From Cynocephalus volans (Eukaryota; Chordata; Mammalia; Dermoptera; Cynocephalidae), in the NCBI RefSeq assembly GCF_027409185.1, contig NC_084469.1, positions 104,843,835 to 104,907,834 on the forward strand: 64,000 bases of DNA. Reading direction: 5' to 3'. The notes below the pieces were generated by a model. The model was not told the origin of the DNA. It searched no databases and worked only from the letters and a program-made list of their open reading frames with translations. This document shows positions 32,601 to 49,203 of the stretch, piece by piece. The translations under genes were made by a program, and so were the position numbers. Every line of letters begins with the position of its first letter. The first letter of the stretch is position 1.

Positions 32601-33715
32601 GGCCCCTCCCCCGCAGAGGTCAATGCCAACGAACAAACGTCCCCTCCCTCCCTTCTTCCACCCCGAGCGCCCTTCTTTGAGCCAGACGCCAACTTGACCC
32701 TCACCAGCATTATCAGGAGCGCGCTCAGCAAGTTGGTAGTTTCCTCTCCCTCCCCGTCCCCGGCGCCCCCCCACTCAACATCACTCTTTCCACCCGCGGC
32801 TCCCTTCGGGGAGCACCGGGAAGGCTCACGCTCCAGGACAGGCCCAGCCACGCTGACAGGTCGATTTGCCCAGGCCCGCGCCCGCACGCACGCACGCACA
32901 CGGCCCTGCACACAGCCCCGCCCCACCCCGCAACGAGCCCTGTCGACTGCCTTACACACCCGCCCCCGCGCTGGCCGGCAGACCTAGTGCCTTGTTCTCA
33001 CCCCCGTGCTGGCGGAGCGGACGCCGCGCTCTGGGTCCCAGAGGGGCCGGGTGGCTCAGACGACCCACCACTTCCCCACCCCGACCGTGCTGAACGGACC
33101 CCCCCACACGAGAGAAAATAAAGGAGCAATAAAGTCACGAGAACTTTCGTCCCCCAATCGAGAGCCCGAGGGGCATCCCAGCCCCGCCTCTGCTCCCCAC
33201 ACCCCACCCACCCTCGGGGCGCCCCCCTCCCCCCTCAAGCCAGCCTGGGCCAGCCCCGTTCGGCCCCTTCCGGGAGATCCGTGCGCCCGACCAGCACCAG
33301 CATCGCGGACCGCAAAGGCCGCCCGTCCCGTCAAACAAGTTTCTTCTTAGGCTAAGAAACGCAGTATATACGAGTATCTCTATATATAGTACTAATGGAT
33401 TTGGTGTGCTTCCCCCTTAGCGTCCCCTCCCTCTGCTCCTCCTTCAGCCTGGTCTTCCCTTCTCTCTGCCCTCCACCCCCGTCTCTGCACTGAGATACAT
33501 AAGAAACAAGGGTAGTTTACTGTCTGTTTTGTTTTCTGGGTTTTCAGTGTCCTAGCGGAATGCAAGTAGGCAGCCAGCCCGTCTGTCCCTCTCCGCCCCG
33601 CCCCGCCCCGCCCCCGTCACTGCGCTTCTGTTATACCATCTTTGCCTGACTCTCCGGCTTCTTCATTGAATGGCTAATGTGTATGTGAAATAAATAAAGA
33701 AAAACAAAAGCAAGA
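29624..33715 (+). other. NFIX: NFIX 3' untranslated region
   Basis: About 4.1 kb between the stop codon and the poly(A) signals. The first part is purine/A-rich, 31.5-32.4 kb is AT-rich with a T tract at 32080-32102, and 32.45-33.35 kb is a C+G- and CpG-rich block. Two GTGCAAT heptamers (31538-31544 and 31928-31934) match the miR-25/32/92 seed. The 3' boundary is estimated from the AATAAA signals and could be off by 10-20 bases. Confidence 0.85.
33689..33698 (+). terminator. NFIX: NFIX polyadenylation signals (two overlapping AATAAA)
   Basis: AATAAATAAA gives AATAAA at 33689-33694 and again at 33693-33698. Cleavage is expected 10-25 bases downstream. These are the last + strand signals before the convergent LYL1 gene. 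Confidence 0.85.
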
Positions 33716-34246
33716 GTGCCCGAGCCTTCGCTAATGCGATCGCGCGAGACCGGGTCGGGGTCGGTGGAATGTGTCCTCGCCTAGATGCGGCGTCTCTCTT
33801 CATGCGCCAAGCGCGCCGCAGACGCCGTCGAGGAGCATCTGTCCCTGGGTCTCCGGGAGGGGGCGCCGGTGAGAAGGGCGAAGGCTCCCAGGCCCCTCCC
33901 TGCCTCCCCCAGCGACCCCAGCCTGGAAAAAAAGAGGCACCACTTGGGTCCGATGATTGCTCTGCTATGTTGGTTCCCCGACCTCGGCCTTGGGAAGGGG
34001 ACACGGGCAAGGCCACGGCTTGCAGCAGGCGGTGAGTGATTTTTTAAAAAGGGGTCTTCGGGGTCCCTAGGGGCGAAATTCACCCTTCCAGACGTGCAGG
34101 ACCTTGCCCCTGTCAGGGACGTCCTCACTGGTCCCTGTTCGGGGGAGTTTGCTCCCGAGCAGTCACAGCGCGTCGTCCGCTCTTTCCTCGACGGCTCTGG
34201 GCAGAGTTCCCGGTGCCCTTCGGCTCAGAGGCGCCGCCGAGAGGGG

Positions 34247-34662
34247 TCACCGCACCTCCGGACTCAAAGCTGCTTGCTCCATCTTGATGGGCCGCGCCGC
34301 CCCACTAGGGCTGCCGTCGGGGTCGGCCGGGGGCGCGGGCTGCGAGCGCGCTGCCGCCTCGGCCCTGCGTCCGGACCCACGGCGGGCGCCGTCATCTGGG
34401 CCTCGGTGAGCTGGCCGTTTCCGAGGCCCTGGCGGGGTGGGGCCTGCGGCCAGCGCCGCTGCTTGGTCGCGCAGAAGCCGCACCAGGAAGCCGATGTATT
34501 TCATGGCGAGGCGGAGCACCTCGTTCTTGCTGAGCTTCCGGTCGGGCGGGTGCGTCGGCAGCAGCTTCCTGAGCTCGGCGAAGGCGCCGTTAACGTTCTG
34601 CTGCCGCCAGCGCTCGCGGCTGTTGGTGAACACGCGCCGGGCCACCTTCTGGGGCTGGTGCC
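34247..34662 (-). CDS. LYL1: LYL1 exon 4: bHLH domain and C-terminus
   Basis: On the - strand the acceptor is ctcctgtctgcag, followed by 416 coding nt to TGA at 34249-34247. It encodes the whole bHLH domain and the Ala/Arg/Pro-rich tail. It is CpG-rich, and no canonical AATAAA is visible on the - strand before the NFIX poly(A) site. Confidence 0.96.
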
Positions 34663-35391
34663 CTGCAGACAGGAGGGGCAAAGTTGGCGCCGAGGCCCAG
34701 CGGGCGGCTCCTCCAGCCCTCACTTCAGGCACCCAGCACCCTCAAGGAGACTTAAACCCAGGTGGTGAGCTGAGGCTTTCTCCACCCAAGGGATGGACCT
34801 GTAGGACCTGTGTATCCCCTCTCCCCAAAAGCCGCCTATACAAGGACCATCACAGGCCCAGGCTGTGGACAAGGGCCTGCTGCACCTGTGACTTATGTCA
34901 GTGGCTGAGATTCTCTAGAGAAAGTTTTCCTTGTGCCTGCACTCTGGGGAGTTGTCTCTGTGGCCCTCATTCTGAGTGTCCCATGTGTGGCTGGGTGTGC
35001 TCATGGGTCTGAGAGATACTCTTGTTGTGACTGTGTGACTCATGGTATATGTGATGGCTGTGGTTGCATGGCAGTTACCTTGTGGTGGTTTGTGATCGTG
35101 CGGCTGCTTCATGAATGGCTGTGGTTCTGTGGCTGACTCTTGTGTGGCCATGTTCATAAGTGGCTGTGGTCCTGTGGCTATCTCCTGTGTGACTTTGTTT
35201 CTGTGGCTGTCTCTTTCATGGCTGTGCATTTTAGTGGAGCTGTCATTTTGTGGCCCCCATGCCCTGCGTGGCATGCTCTGTTTTGCCGTGACTCTTTGTG
35301 GCTGTGAGGCTTGGCTTACTGGGTGGCGGTGGTTGTGTGGGACTGGCTCTGGGACTGTGGTTTTGCACATCAGCATAACCTGTGTGAGCTG

Positions 35392-35431
<40 letters not shown>

Positions 35432-36047
35432 ACTGGAAACACCTCTCCCTGTGGAAGGGTATGGGACAGACCTAGAGTGGGCCCAACTCCTTCGGTGCAC
35501 TCACAAGTGTACACACACACACAAACCCACACTCACCCTCAGCCAGGTCCAGCTCACAGTGACTTGGTCTCCGCTTCAGCCGGCTGCTAGGGAAGATGCT
35601 GAAAGGTCCTGCTGGCCCAATGTAGACGCTGTAAGAGGTTGTGGGTCACAAATGCTTTGTGGGCAAGGACCCTGGCCTCCAGTCTCCCCTCCATACACCC
35701 CAGCTTCCCACTGACCTGTTGAGGAAGGGGTGAGGGTGGTAGTGCAGGGCCAAGGTGGGTGGGGCAGTTCCCAGGGTGGAGAGTTGTAGCACAGGGGGCC
35801 GCAGGGCACTCAGCTCCGTGGTGGGCATGGCTGCCCCTGGGGGCCTGGTGTGGCCCAGGCTGATCACTGGCACGCCAGGGGGCAGCCTGGGGGGTGAGGA
35901 GCATCGATGACCCATCTCCTCCACCTGTGGAGGCCCAGGTGAGGCACGCTTAGGGGGCGGGGCAGGCACTGGGCTGGGGGCACACACCATCTCTGCCTTC
36001 TCAGTCATGGTGGAACCCACCTCTGCCTGGGCCTGGGGCGGGCACAT
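34247..36047 (-). CDS. LYL1: LYL1 basic helix-loop-helix transcription factor, 279 aa, complete
   Basis: LYL1 is a TAL1-related class II bHLH protein of blood and endothelial progenitors. It dimerises with E proteins on E-boxes and joins GATA/LMO2/LDB1 complexes in the nucleus. Three coding exons on the - strand (36047-35716, 35628-35537, 34662-34247) sum to 840 nt including TGA. The ATG at 36047-36045 starts [12 protein letters not shown], matching the human start, with a splice acceptor just upstream in the 5'UTR. Residues 1-141 are Pro-rich ([23 protein letters not shown]). The bHLH spans about residues 149-205: basic [20 protein letters not shown], a loop with THPPDRK, and helix 2 [15 protein letters not shown]. 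The tail is Ala/Arg/Pro-rich and ends in [13 protein letters not shown], an IKME SUMO-type motif. Human LYL1 is 280 aa. No feature suggests a defect. Confidence 0.97.
34930..35432. repeat. LYL1 intron 3: degenerate tgtggctg minisatellite and (TG)n
   Basis: The words tgtggctg, tggctgtggt and tgtgactc recur every 15-30 bp on the + strand from about 34950 to 35390 and run straight into a (TG)n microsatellite at 35394-35428. The units are too diverged to give a single period by eye. Confidence 0.65.
35537..35628 (-). CDS. LYL1: LYL1 exon 3 (92 bp)
   Basis: On the - strand it has acceptor cctcttacag and donor gtgagt. It encodes [20 protein letters not shown], then [10 protein letters not shown], ending one base into Gly. 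The intron to exon 2 is only 87 bp. Confidence 0.95.
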
Positions 36048-36072
36048 GGACCCCGATGGGGGGGGTGCTCAC
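35716..36072 (-). CDS. LYL1: LYL1 exon 2: start codon and Pro-rich N-terminus
   Basis: The exon probably begins at 36072, after cttccacag on the - strand. It carries 25 nt of 5'UTR, then 332 coding nt from the ATG at 36047 to the donor AACAG|gtcagt. It encodes residues 1-110 plus two bases of Ser. Confidence 0.9.
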
Positions 36073-37284
36073 CTGTGGAAGGGAAGGAAGCCAGTGGAAG
36101 CCAGCAGGTGCCCCTCCCCCACTTCCTTAGCCCAACACAGCCCTCAAATGCGAGGGAGAGAGGGGAGGGAGGGGAAGGAGAGGGGAAGTGGGCCCAGAAA
36201 TTGCTAGAATATGGGAGGGGGTCCCTGAGCTGTTCCTGACCCCTGGGGGGCTCTGTCACCCAGCTCTGAGCAAATTTCCCTACTTCCATAATCCCCCTCA
36301 CCTGCAGCCTGGAGCAAGAACAAGGCAGGGAGCCCCTGACTGATCCTGGGATTCCCCCAAACCCCAAGATTGACCCTGTAACTCAGATCTGAAGATCTGA
36401 TCCTGAGGCCCCCTCACTGACTCATTGATGCCATGTGACCTTGGAATCCCTCCAAGATTGACTCTGACTCTTCACTGACTGCCCCCAGGCTGACCCTGTG
36501 GACTTCAGGTGTGACCCTGAGGTTCCTCCTATTGCCTCCACATCTGACCCTGAAAGCTCTCCATAATTGCTCCACTGCACTCCATCTCTGCTCAAAATGA
36601 CCCCCTTACTAAACCTGTGGCCCCACTACTGACACTGTGACCCCTAACCACTGACCCCACTGCCTAGTCCAATCCAGTCACGCCTCAATCCTCTATCTGG
36701 CTCTGGAGTCCCCCCACCCCCACCCCATCAGTATCCACGTTTTTGCAACCCGCCTCAAAATCCCTGTTCACTCCCGGCTCCAGGGCCTGGGGAGTCCCAA
36801 CAAGCTTTGGGACTTCTGGTCCCCCTGCCCTGTCTTCCCCAGCTAGGCCTTGTAGAAGTTGGCCTGGCCCTCACTTAGTGGGTCCCTGCTGCTGAATGAA
36901 TGAATGAATGAACAAAGGAATACAAGTGGGGTCCCAGGCCCAGGATCCTCTTCCTTCAGGCAGGTTCCCTCTTACCCCAGTGCTGTTCCTGCAGCCTGGT
37001 GAGTGCCCGGGCTCTGTCCACTCAGGGCTGGCAGTCTGGGCCAGGATGCAGTTTCCAGCGTCAGGCCAGACTCCACTGTCCTGCTCTGGTCTGGCCTGTG
37101 TGCTCCAGGCGGCCCCATCCGGCCCCAGCGTTGGGCCGCGCCTCCTCCCAGGTTCCTGAGAGCCGGGGCAGCCAGCGTGGGTCCCCCGAGGGAAAGTGAG
37201 CGGCTCCCTGGCTGGCCCGCCCTCTCCCCACCCCAGGCGGCCTTGTTTCCTCCCTCTCACCCCTGGCGCAGCGGCCAGAGGATG
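36073..37284 (-). other. LYL1 5' region / intron 1 with a degenerate tgaccctg repeat
   Basis: No coding exon seen. Between about 36310 and 36690 there is a loose tandem array with recurring tgaccctg / ctgaccctgtgg words spaced 20-50 bp apart. A (GAAT)n tract lies at 36895-36915. The non-coding LYL1 exon 1 should be in the upper part but cannot be delimited from sequence alone. Confidence 0.5.
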
Positions 37285-37365
37285 CTGGGCCAGGGCAGAT
37301 AAGGGCCTGGCTGCCTGGCCGCGCCTGATAAGGAGCCGGGCTGACCCCGGAGGAAACCGGGAGGC
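37285..37365 (-). promoter_or_regulatory. LYL1: LYL1 promoter-proximal GATA / E-box-half / ETS cluster
   Basis: Two GATA sites, AGATAAG (37297-37303) and TGATAAG (37326-37332), are followed by an ETS-like GAGGAAAC (about 37350-37357). CTG at 37315-37317 lies exactly 8 bases before the second GATA site. The Lyl1 promoter is known to depend on conserved GATA and ETS sites, which supports the assignment. The TSS was not located; it should lie on the - strand at or below about 37.3 kb, with a non-coding exon 1. Confidence 0.7.
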
Positions 37366-38156
37366 GGGGATCTCAGAGCGGGGCCGCTGGGAGGCCCCGC
37401 CCCAGGCCGGCACAGGCTGGACTCGGCTGTCACCCCTCAAGGCCTCGCCTTCCGTTCCCCCAGGCCTGGCCCTTTGGGGTATGGGGACCCTGGCGCACAG
37501 TCCAGGGAAGGTGCCCACATGCGAGCAGAGGGGAAACTGAGGCAGAGAAGCTGCAGCCTCCTGTGTCCTCTGGGTCTGCCCTCTGGCTTTGAACACCCCT
37601 TGCCCGAATGTCCGTGCTGATGGGGGTGGGGGAGGGCCCTTTCCGCCCGTTGGGGCCGCGTGACTCTGGGGGCCCCCTCCTTCTCTCCTCACCCCTCCTG
37701 GTTCCTCTTTTTACAGAGCCTCTCCCGGCTTCTCCACCACCCTCACTTGGAGTGGGGCACCCGAGGGGGACAGTTCTGACAATCTGGCCTGGGGGGTTCA
37801 GCCTGGACAGGTGTCCTGGACCCTCGGGACACTATCCACACCACATTTCCAGGCCCAGGAAGGGGAGAGGAAGTGCCACCGCCGGGGGGATGGGTTAGGG
37901 TGTAGGATTTTGTAGGGTGCCAGAGCTGGTGGTGACTTTCAGTAGATGCCCCAACAGGTCCCCACAATTCTGGGCCTCTTGGCCTCAGGATCACATTGCC
38001 CCAATTTAGTGGCCCCTCGCCCTCACCCCACAGCACTGGGCCACTTCATGGGGGAGCAGGTATGCTGCAGTGCTGGTGAAGCTCCAGACTCCACTGAAAC
38101 CTCACAAAGGGAAAAGCCTGGTCATAGCTAGGTGTGTTGCCCTTGCAGCCTGAGGG

Positions 38157-38840
<684 letters not shown>

Positions 38841-39169
38841 CTGGGTGACAGCAGGAGCCCCCAGGCAGCCACCCAACACCAATACCACCACCACCACCTT
38901 CCCAGGAATGGGGTGAAGCCCAAGACCCCACAATCAACACCCCACTGCTTCCCCCTAGGGAAACAAGAGCTAAAGTTTAAGCACATGACGTCCATCCAAG
39001 GTGGGTTGTAAGCTGAGCCTCACTTTACAGATGGAGATGAAGGGTACATGTGGCAGAGAGGGGATCCTGCTCCAGGACTCTCCGGTAACGTTACTAGCCT
39101 CCCGGGGAAGTGGGGATGCAGCAGCTTGCAGGATCCCTCACTGTCTGCACGCCCCCCATGGGCCGCAGG

Positions 39170-39480
39170 GCAGGAAGCACCTGGTCTGGAGCGGATGCAC
39201 AGGGCGCCCGGTTCCGGTCTGGCTTCCGCCACCGCGGCCCAGGAGAGCTGGGCCAAAGAAACCAGGCGGCAAGGAGGCAGCGGCGCGCGCGAGGACACGT
39301 GGAGGCTCCGTGACTGGAGAGCGCGCCTGCGCGCGTGCCCGTGGCCGGGAGCGCGCCGACGGGGTTGGCCGAAGACAGGCACAAGTCCCGCAGGGGCGAG
39401 CGCACGGCTACCGCCCCGTGGCCGCCTTGGGAACCGCAGGTGCCGGCTCTCGGGTAGCTAACGGCTGGGTGCGGCAGAGG
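39170..39480. promoter_or_regulatory. Orphan CpG island between LYL1 and TRMT1
   Basis: Dense CpG (for example gcggcgcgcgcgagg and gcgcgcctgcgcgcg) in a gap where no exon of either gene was found. It contains a CACGTG E-box (39296-39301) and an NRF1-like GCGCCTGCGCGC around 39323-39334. It could be an alternative upstream LYL1 promoter, a promoter of an unannotated RNA, or unused CpG. Confidence 0.5.
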
Positions 39481-39704
39481 GTCAGACCACCGTGCACACT
39501 CTGGTCAGCTCCCACCTCCCATACAGCCAGAACACCCCAGTAAGGAACAAACAACCCCCCCAGATGGCAGGTACACTGATGGACAGAAGAACAGTCCCTA
39601 GTCATGGCCATATAGATGGGCAGAGCCCCTCAGGCAGATGGACAGATCGACCACAGGCAGCCTCCCCACTCAGACAAATGACAATCAGAGGAAGGTAATA
39701 TCTC

Positions 39705-39710
39705 TTTATT
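39705..39710 (-). terminator. TRMT1: TRMT1 polyadenylation signal
   Basis: TTTATT on the + strand reads AATAAA on the - strand, only 4 bases past the stop codon. The 3'UTR is therefore extremely short (about 20-30 nt). Confidence 0.85.
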
Positions 39711-39713
39711 GGC

Positions 39714-45923
<6,210 letters not shown>

Positions 45924-46177
45924 CCACGCGCGGGCGCCTCTGATTGCCAAGCTTAATTCGGGGGGCAGGGGTGGGCATAGAGAGAGGATCAGAGAGCTGC
46001 ATTCCGGGGCCAGGGGGTGGCCAGCGCATTTAAAAAGTAGAGACTAAGGACCCCCTGCGGCCTCTGTAAGATGACGTCTCCAGTTTTCGGGAGGACTGGC
46101 CTTTGCAGATTCGGAAGTCCTAGAGCGGGCCCGCCCCCAACCCAGACCCCTCCCCGCACCGCCCAGGCTCTCTTCAC

Positions 46178-46291
46178 CTTCTCGCGGCCCAGAGAACCGA
46201 ATTAGTTTCGGTGCACGTTTCCCGGATTAGGACCTGGGCGTCGCCATGTTGGCACAGTGGGAGGGCCGTTCACGTGACATAATTAGCCAAT
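46178..46291 (-). promoter_or_regulatory. TRMT1: TRMT1 promoter and first non-coding exon
   Basis: A CCAAT box (46287-46291, + strand) and a CACGTG E-box (46271-46276) stand just upstream of a YY1-like AACATGGCG read on the - strand around 46243-46250. A good donor (GCGAGAAG|gtgaag) ends a probable 5'UTR exon at 46178. The TSS is inferred to be near 46250. Confidence 0.65.
46227..46247 (-). CDS. Short upstream ORF in the TRMT1 leader
   Basis: ATG at 46247-46245 (inside the YY1-like AACATGGCG) opens a 6-codon frame, MATPRS, ending in TAA at 46229-46227. It is translated only if transcription starts upstream of 46247, which is not certain. Confidence 0.4.
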   Translation of the reverse strand: MATPRS

Positions 46292-46394
46292 CAGTGATGC
46301 CACCTACGGTGGGTGGTCCGTATCAAAATACAGTATAGAAAGGAAGCGCGCTGAACGTGCTATACGGGTGGCCTTAATTACAGCGGCTTCCCTG

Positions 46395-47280
46395 GGAGGA
46401 AACTCATAACTAGTCCCATTTCACAGATGCGGAAGTTGTGGCTCAGAAAAGGGGCGGTAAGCGGAGAAACTCAACACCTATTGATCGTCTCCTGTGTGCT
46501 GGGTGCTGTATCGTACATATTATTTCAAAGCACCCTGCAGGGATAACTCAGGCTGTGGGATCGGATTTACTGGGTTTGTAGCCCAGTTCCGCTACGTGCT
46601 CTGGGCAATTTCCTTAAACTCTCTGGGCCTCACTTTCCTTACCTGTTAAATAAGAATGTTAGCCTCCAAGGTAGAGCAAAGATTAAACGACAGAATGCCT
46701 AGAAAGTGTGCAAAGCAGACACTCTCACATAGTAAGCCCTCAATAAGTCCTAGTCGGTGTGTGAAGGCAGAAGAGCATAGTGGTCCTGCCTGCCTGGGTT
46801 CCAGTCTCAGCTTGTATTGTTAGCTGTTCTTAACTCTGTGGCTAATTTTCCCTATTTGTAAAATGGGCAGAACCGTTTAACGTTCGTTATTGAGCTGTGG
46901 TGAGAATTAAACTGGTTGGCGCAGGTAAAATGCTAACAGAACCTGTTATCGCGTAAACCTCATGAAAGTCTTAGCTTTTGTTATCGCTTCTTGAGCCTGG
47001 GTTTATATCCTGGCACCTGCCACCACTTCCTTGCTGTGTGATCTTCAGGTTTCTTCATTTCTCTGTGCCTCTCTTTATTTTCTATAAGTGTTTGTGGAAT
47101 AGTTCCTACCTAAAAGTGGTACTGTGAACTTTAAAAGAGCTAATTCCTAAAAAGCGCCTAAAACAGTGCCTGGCACAATAAAATCAGTCATTATTGTTTT
47201 CGTTTTACAGGAAGCTAAAGTTTGGAAAGGCAGAGGGACTTGCCCTAGGTCGCGGGACTAGAAGGTGGCGGGATCAGGAC
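46395..47280. repeat. Tandem run of MIR-type relics between the TRMT1 and NACC1 promoters
   Basis: At least four MIR-like pieces lie end to end: tttcacagatgcggaagttg (about 46419-46520, -), cctcactttccttacctgtt (about 46540-46745, +), ttttccctatttgtaaaatg (about 46770-46950, +), and gcctggcacaataaaatcag then ttttacaggaagctaaag (about 46995-47280, + then -). Confidence 0.65.
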
Positions 47281-47379
47281 TTGAACTGCTCAGCGGAGCG
47301 GAGGTACCAGAGGGGACCCCGAAGGGCGGAGGGAGGAGACGGCACGGGGAAGCAGAGGGGTGCGCTCGGAGTTCGGCTG

Positions 47380-48120
47380 GTGTAGCCTAGGGGGCGGGAC
47401 CTGAGGGCGGTGCGTGGGCGGGGCCATGGCCGCCCCTCCCCGGCCCGGCTGCGGCGGCGTCTCGAGTTGCGCTCGCTCGGCGCTTGGCTGAGGCGGCCTG
47501 GCCCACAATGAATGGCCGCCGCGGCTGCCGCTGCTGCTAAGGCGGAGGCCGCGGAGGCCGCGGAGGCGGAGGCCGAGGCCCCGCCGCAGGGGGGCGCGCC
47601 CCGGGCCCAGGCCCGGCCCCAGCCGCCGCTGCGGAGCCCGCCAGGAGCCCCCGGAGCGCGGCCACGGCGCAGGTGAGGCGGCCCGCCCCAGGCCCGGTTC
47701 CGGCCTCCTCCCGCCGGGGCGGCCCGAGGGCATTGGAGGCCGGCGAAGAGCCGAGGGGGGAGGGCCGGGGAGCCTCCTCGGAGAAAGGAGGAGCCGGGCC
47801 CGCAGCCTGCACTATGCCCGGGCCGGCGAGTGCGGGGAGGCCCGGCCATCGCGGGCGGCCTTGAGCGTCCAGCCCCGGGCCGGGCCGCGGGGCTTGGGGG
47901 TGGCGGTCCCGGGCCCGGACCCCCCCACTTCCGTCGAGGCGGGGCCAGGTCGGGCTGGGGCAGGTGCCGGGGGTCCCGGGAAGTTGGAGGACTGGAGAAA
48001 GGAAAGTGAGGAGGCGCCGGGGGCTGGCCGGAGGGGGAGGGGGGGCGGCGCGGCCGGAGGGAAACGTCCGGGAAGGGAGCGGGGAGGGGCCGGCTGCAGG
48101 TACGGTCCAGGCGCAGGAGG
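47380..48120 (+). promoter_or_regulatory. NACC1: NACC1 CpG-island promoter and non-coding exon 1
   Basis: C+G and CpG density rise sharply from about 47380, with GGGGCGGG-type SP/KLF boxes (ggggcgggacc, gggcggggcc). A donor cgcag|gtgagg at 47672/47673 is the best candidate for the end of exon 1. There is no TATA box. Exon 1 spans roughly 47400-47672; its start is not determined. Confidence 0.7.
47508..47540 (+). CDS. Short upstream ORF in NACC1 exon 1
   Basis: ATG at 47508 opens ten codons rich in Arg and Cys and ends at TAA 47538-47540. It overlaps a second upstream ATG at 47512 in another frame. Its relevance depends on the TSS lying upstream. Confidence 0.35.
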   Translation: MNGRRGCRCC

Positions 48121-49074
48121 AGGTGGGTGGGTCAGGTTACAGGCTTGGGGGCGGCTGAGGAGAAGCCGAGGAAGTGGGGCATGGTGGGTGTGGGCGGAGT
48201 TAGTTGGGGTGGGGGAGGATCGGAGATCCCAGAGACATTTGCAGGGGTCACATGAGGTCAGGGCTCAGAGATGTTGGGGGAGGCCAGATCGGGTCAGGTG
48301 AGCGACTACTGTAGGAGCTTTGGGAGTGGGGGAGGCAGAGCCTTTGGGTTAGGCTAGTGGGGCTAGGTCAGGAGAAACTAGTGTGGCCAGAAGGTGTATG
48401 CCGAGATGTTCCCCCTCACCCCAAGTGTAGTTGTGGATCAGACCTAGGGGGTTTTCTCTTTCCCACAACTCGTCCCTGAAGCCTCTGGGTCCCGGACCTA
48501 CCCCCTTGGGCCAGCCTCTGCCAACTGTTCCAAGGTGCTGGCCAGCCAGTGGGTGTTTGTGTGGGCAGTTTGCTACATAGTCTGGAGCACTAGCCCAGGC
48601 ATCTTGTTTACCGCAGGGGAGGCCTTCACCCACTCCCACCCAATATAACTGCGGGGAGGCAGCCCAGCAGACGCGACCTGAGTATCTTAGTGTCCTGGAT
48701 TCCTTCTCCACTTTTTGTGACCAGAGCCTGGAGGCTCAAGCCTAGGAGATGGGACCTCACAGCCACCATCTTATACCATGGTCTCCCCAGCACCAGCTCC
48801 CCAAGCCTGAGTTCTTTGTGCCCCTACCCTAGAGGTGAAGAATTGGGGAGGTGAGTGTAGAAAGCTCTGTTCATTTGTCTTGGAGGATCCTGATCGGGTA
48901 AAGGCAAGAGGCAGAGAAGAGGTTAAGGGGATCAAATCAGGCACCCACACCCTGGCCCAGGCCTTTGGGACTACCGGCCCCAGGGCTCTAGCCCAGGGGC
49001 ACTTGTCCTGGGCCAGGCCCTGTGCAGGCTGGATGAGTTCATTGATTCCTCACATCCACCTGTCAGCTTAGGCC

Positions 49075-49203
49075 TTCTCTGTGGTTCTGACGAGAGGTCC
49101 TGACGAGGAAGCTGAGGCTCTGGGGTGGCCTGGCTTGTCCTGGGTCACATGACTAGACAGTGGCAGAACTGGGATTGACTGATCCTCAGTCCAAACCCGT
49201 AGT
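49075..49203 (-). repeat. MIR relic
   Basis: gacgaggaagctgaggctct, tgtcctgggtcacatgacta and cagaactgggattgact are reverse-complement MIR. Confidence 0.65.

Noticed and set aside
32429-32959. 176-codon open frame on the - strand in the NFIX 3'UTR
   Set aside because: Arg/Gly/Ala-rich translation of a CpG-rich block; no domain and no splice signals. Kept only as a CpG-island observation.
47274-47849. 191-codon Ala/Pro/Arg-rich open frame on the - strand at the NACC1 CpG island
   Set aside because: Antisense to the NACC1 first exon in CpG-rich DNA where stop codons are rare; no known domain.
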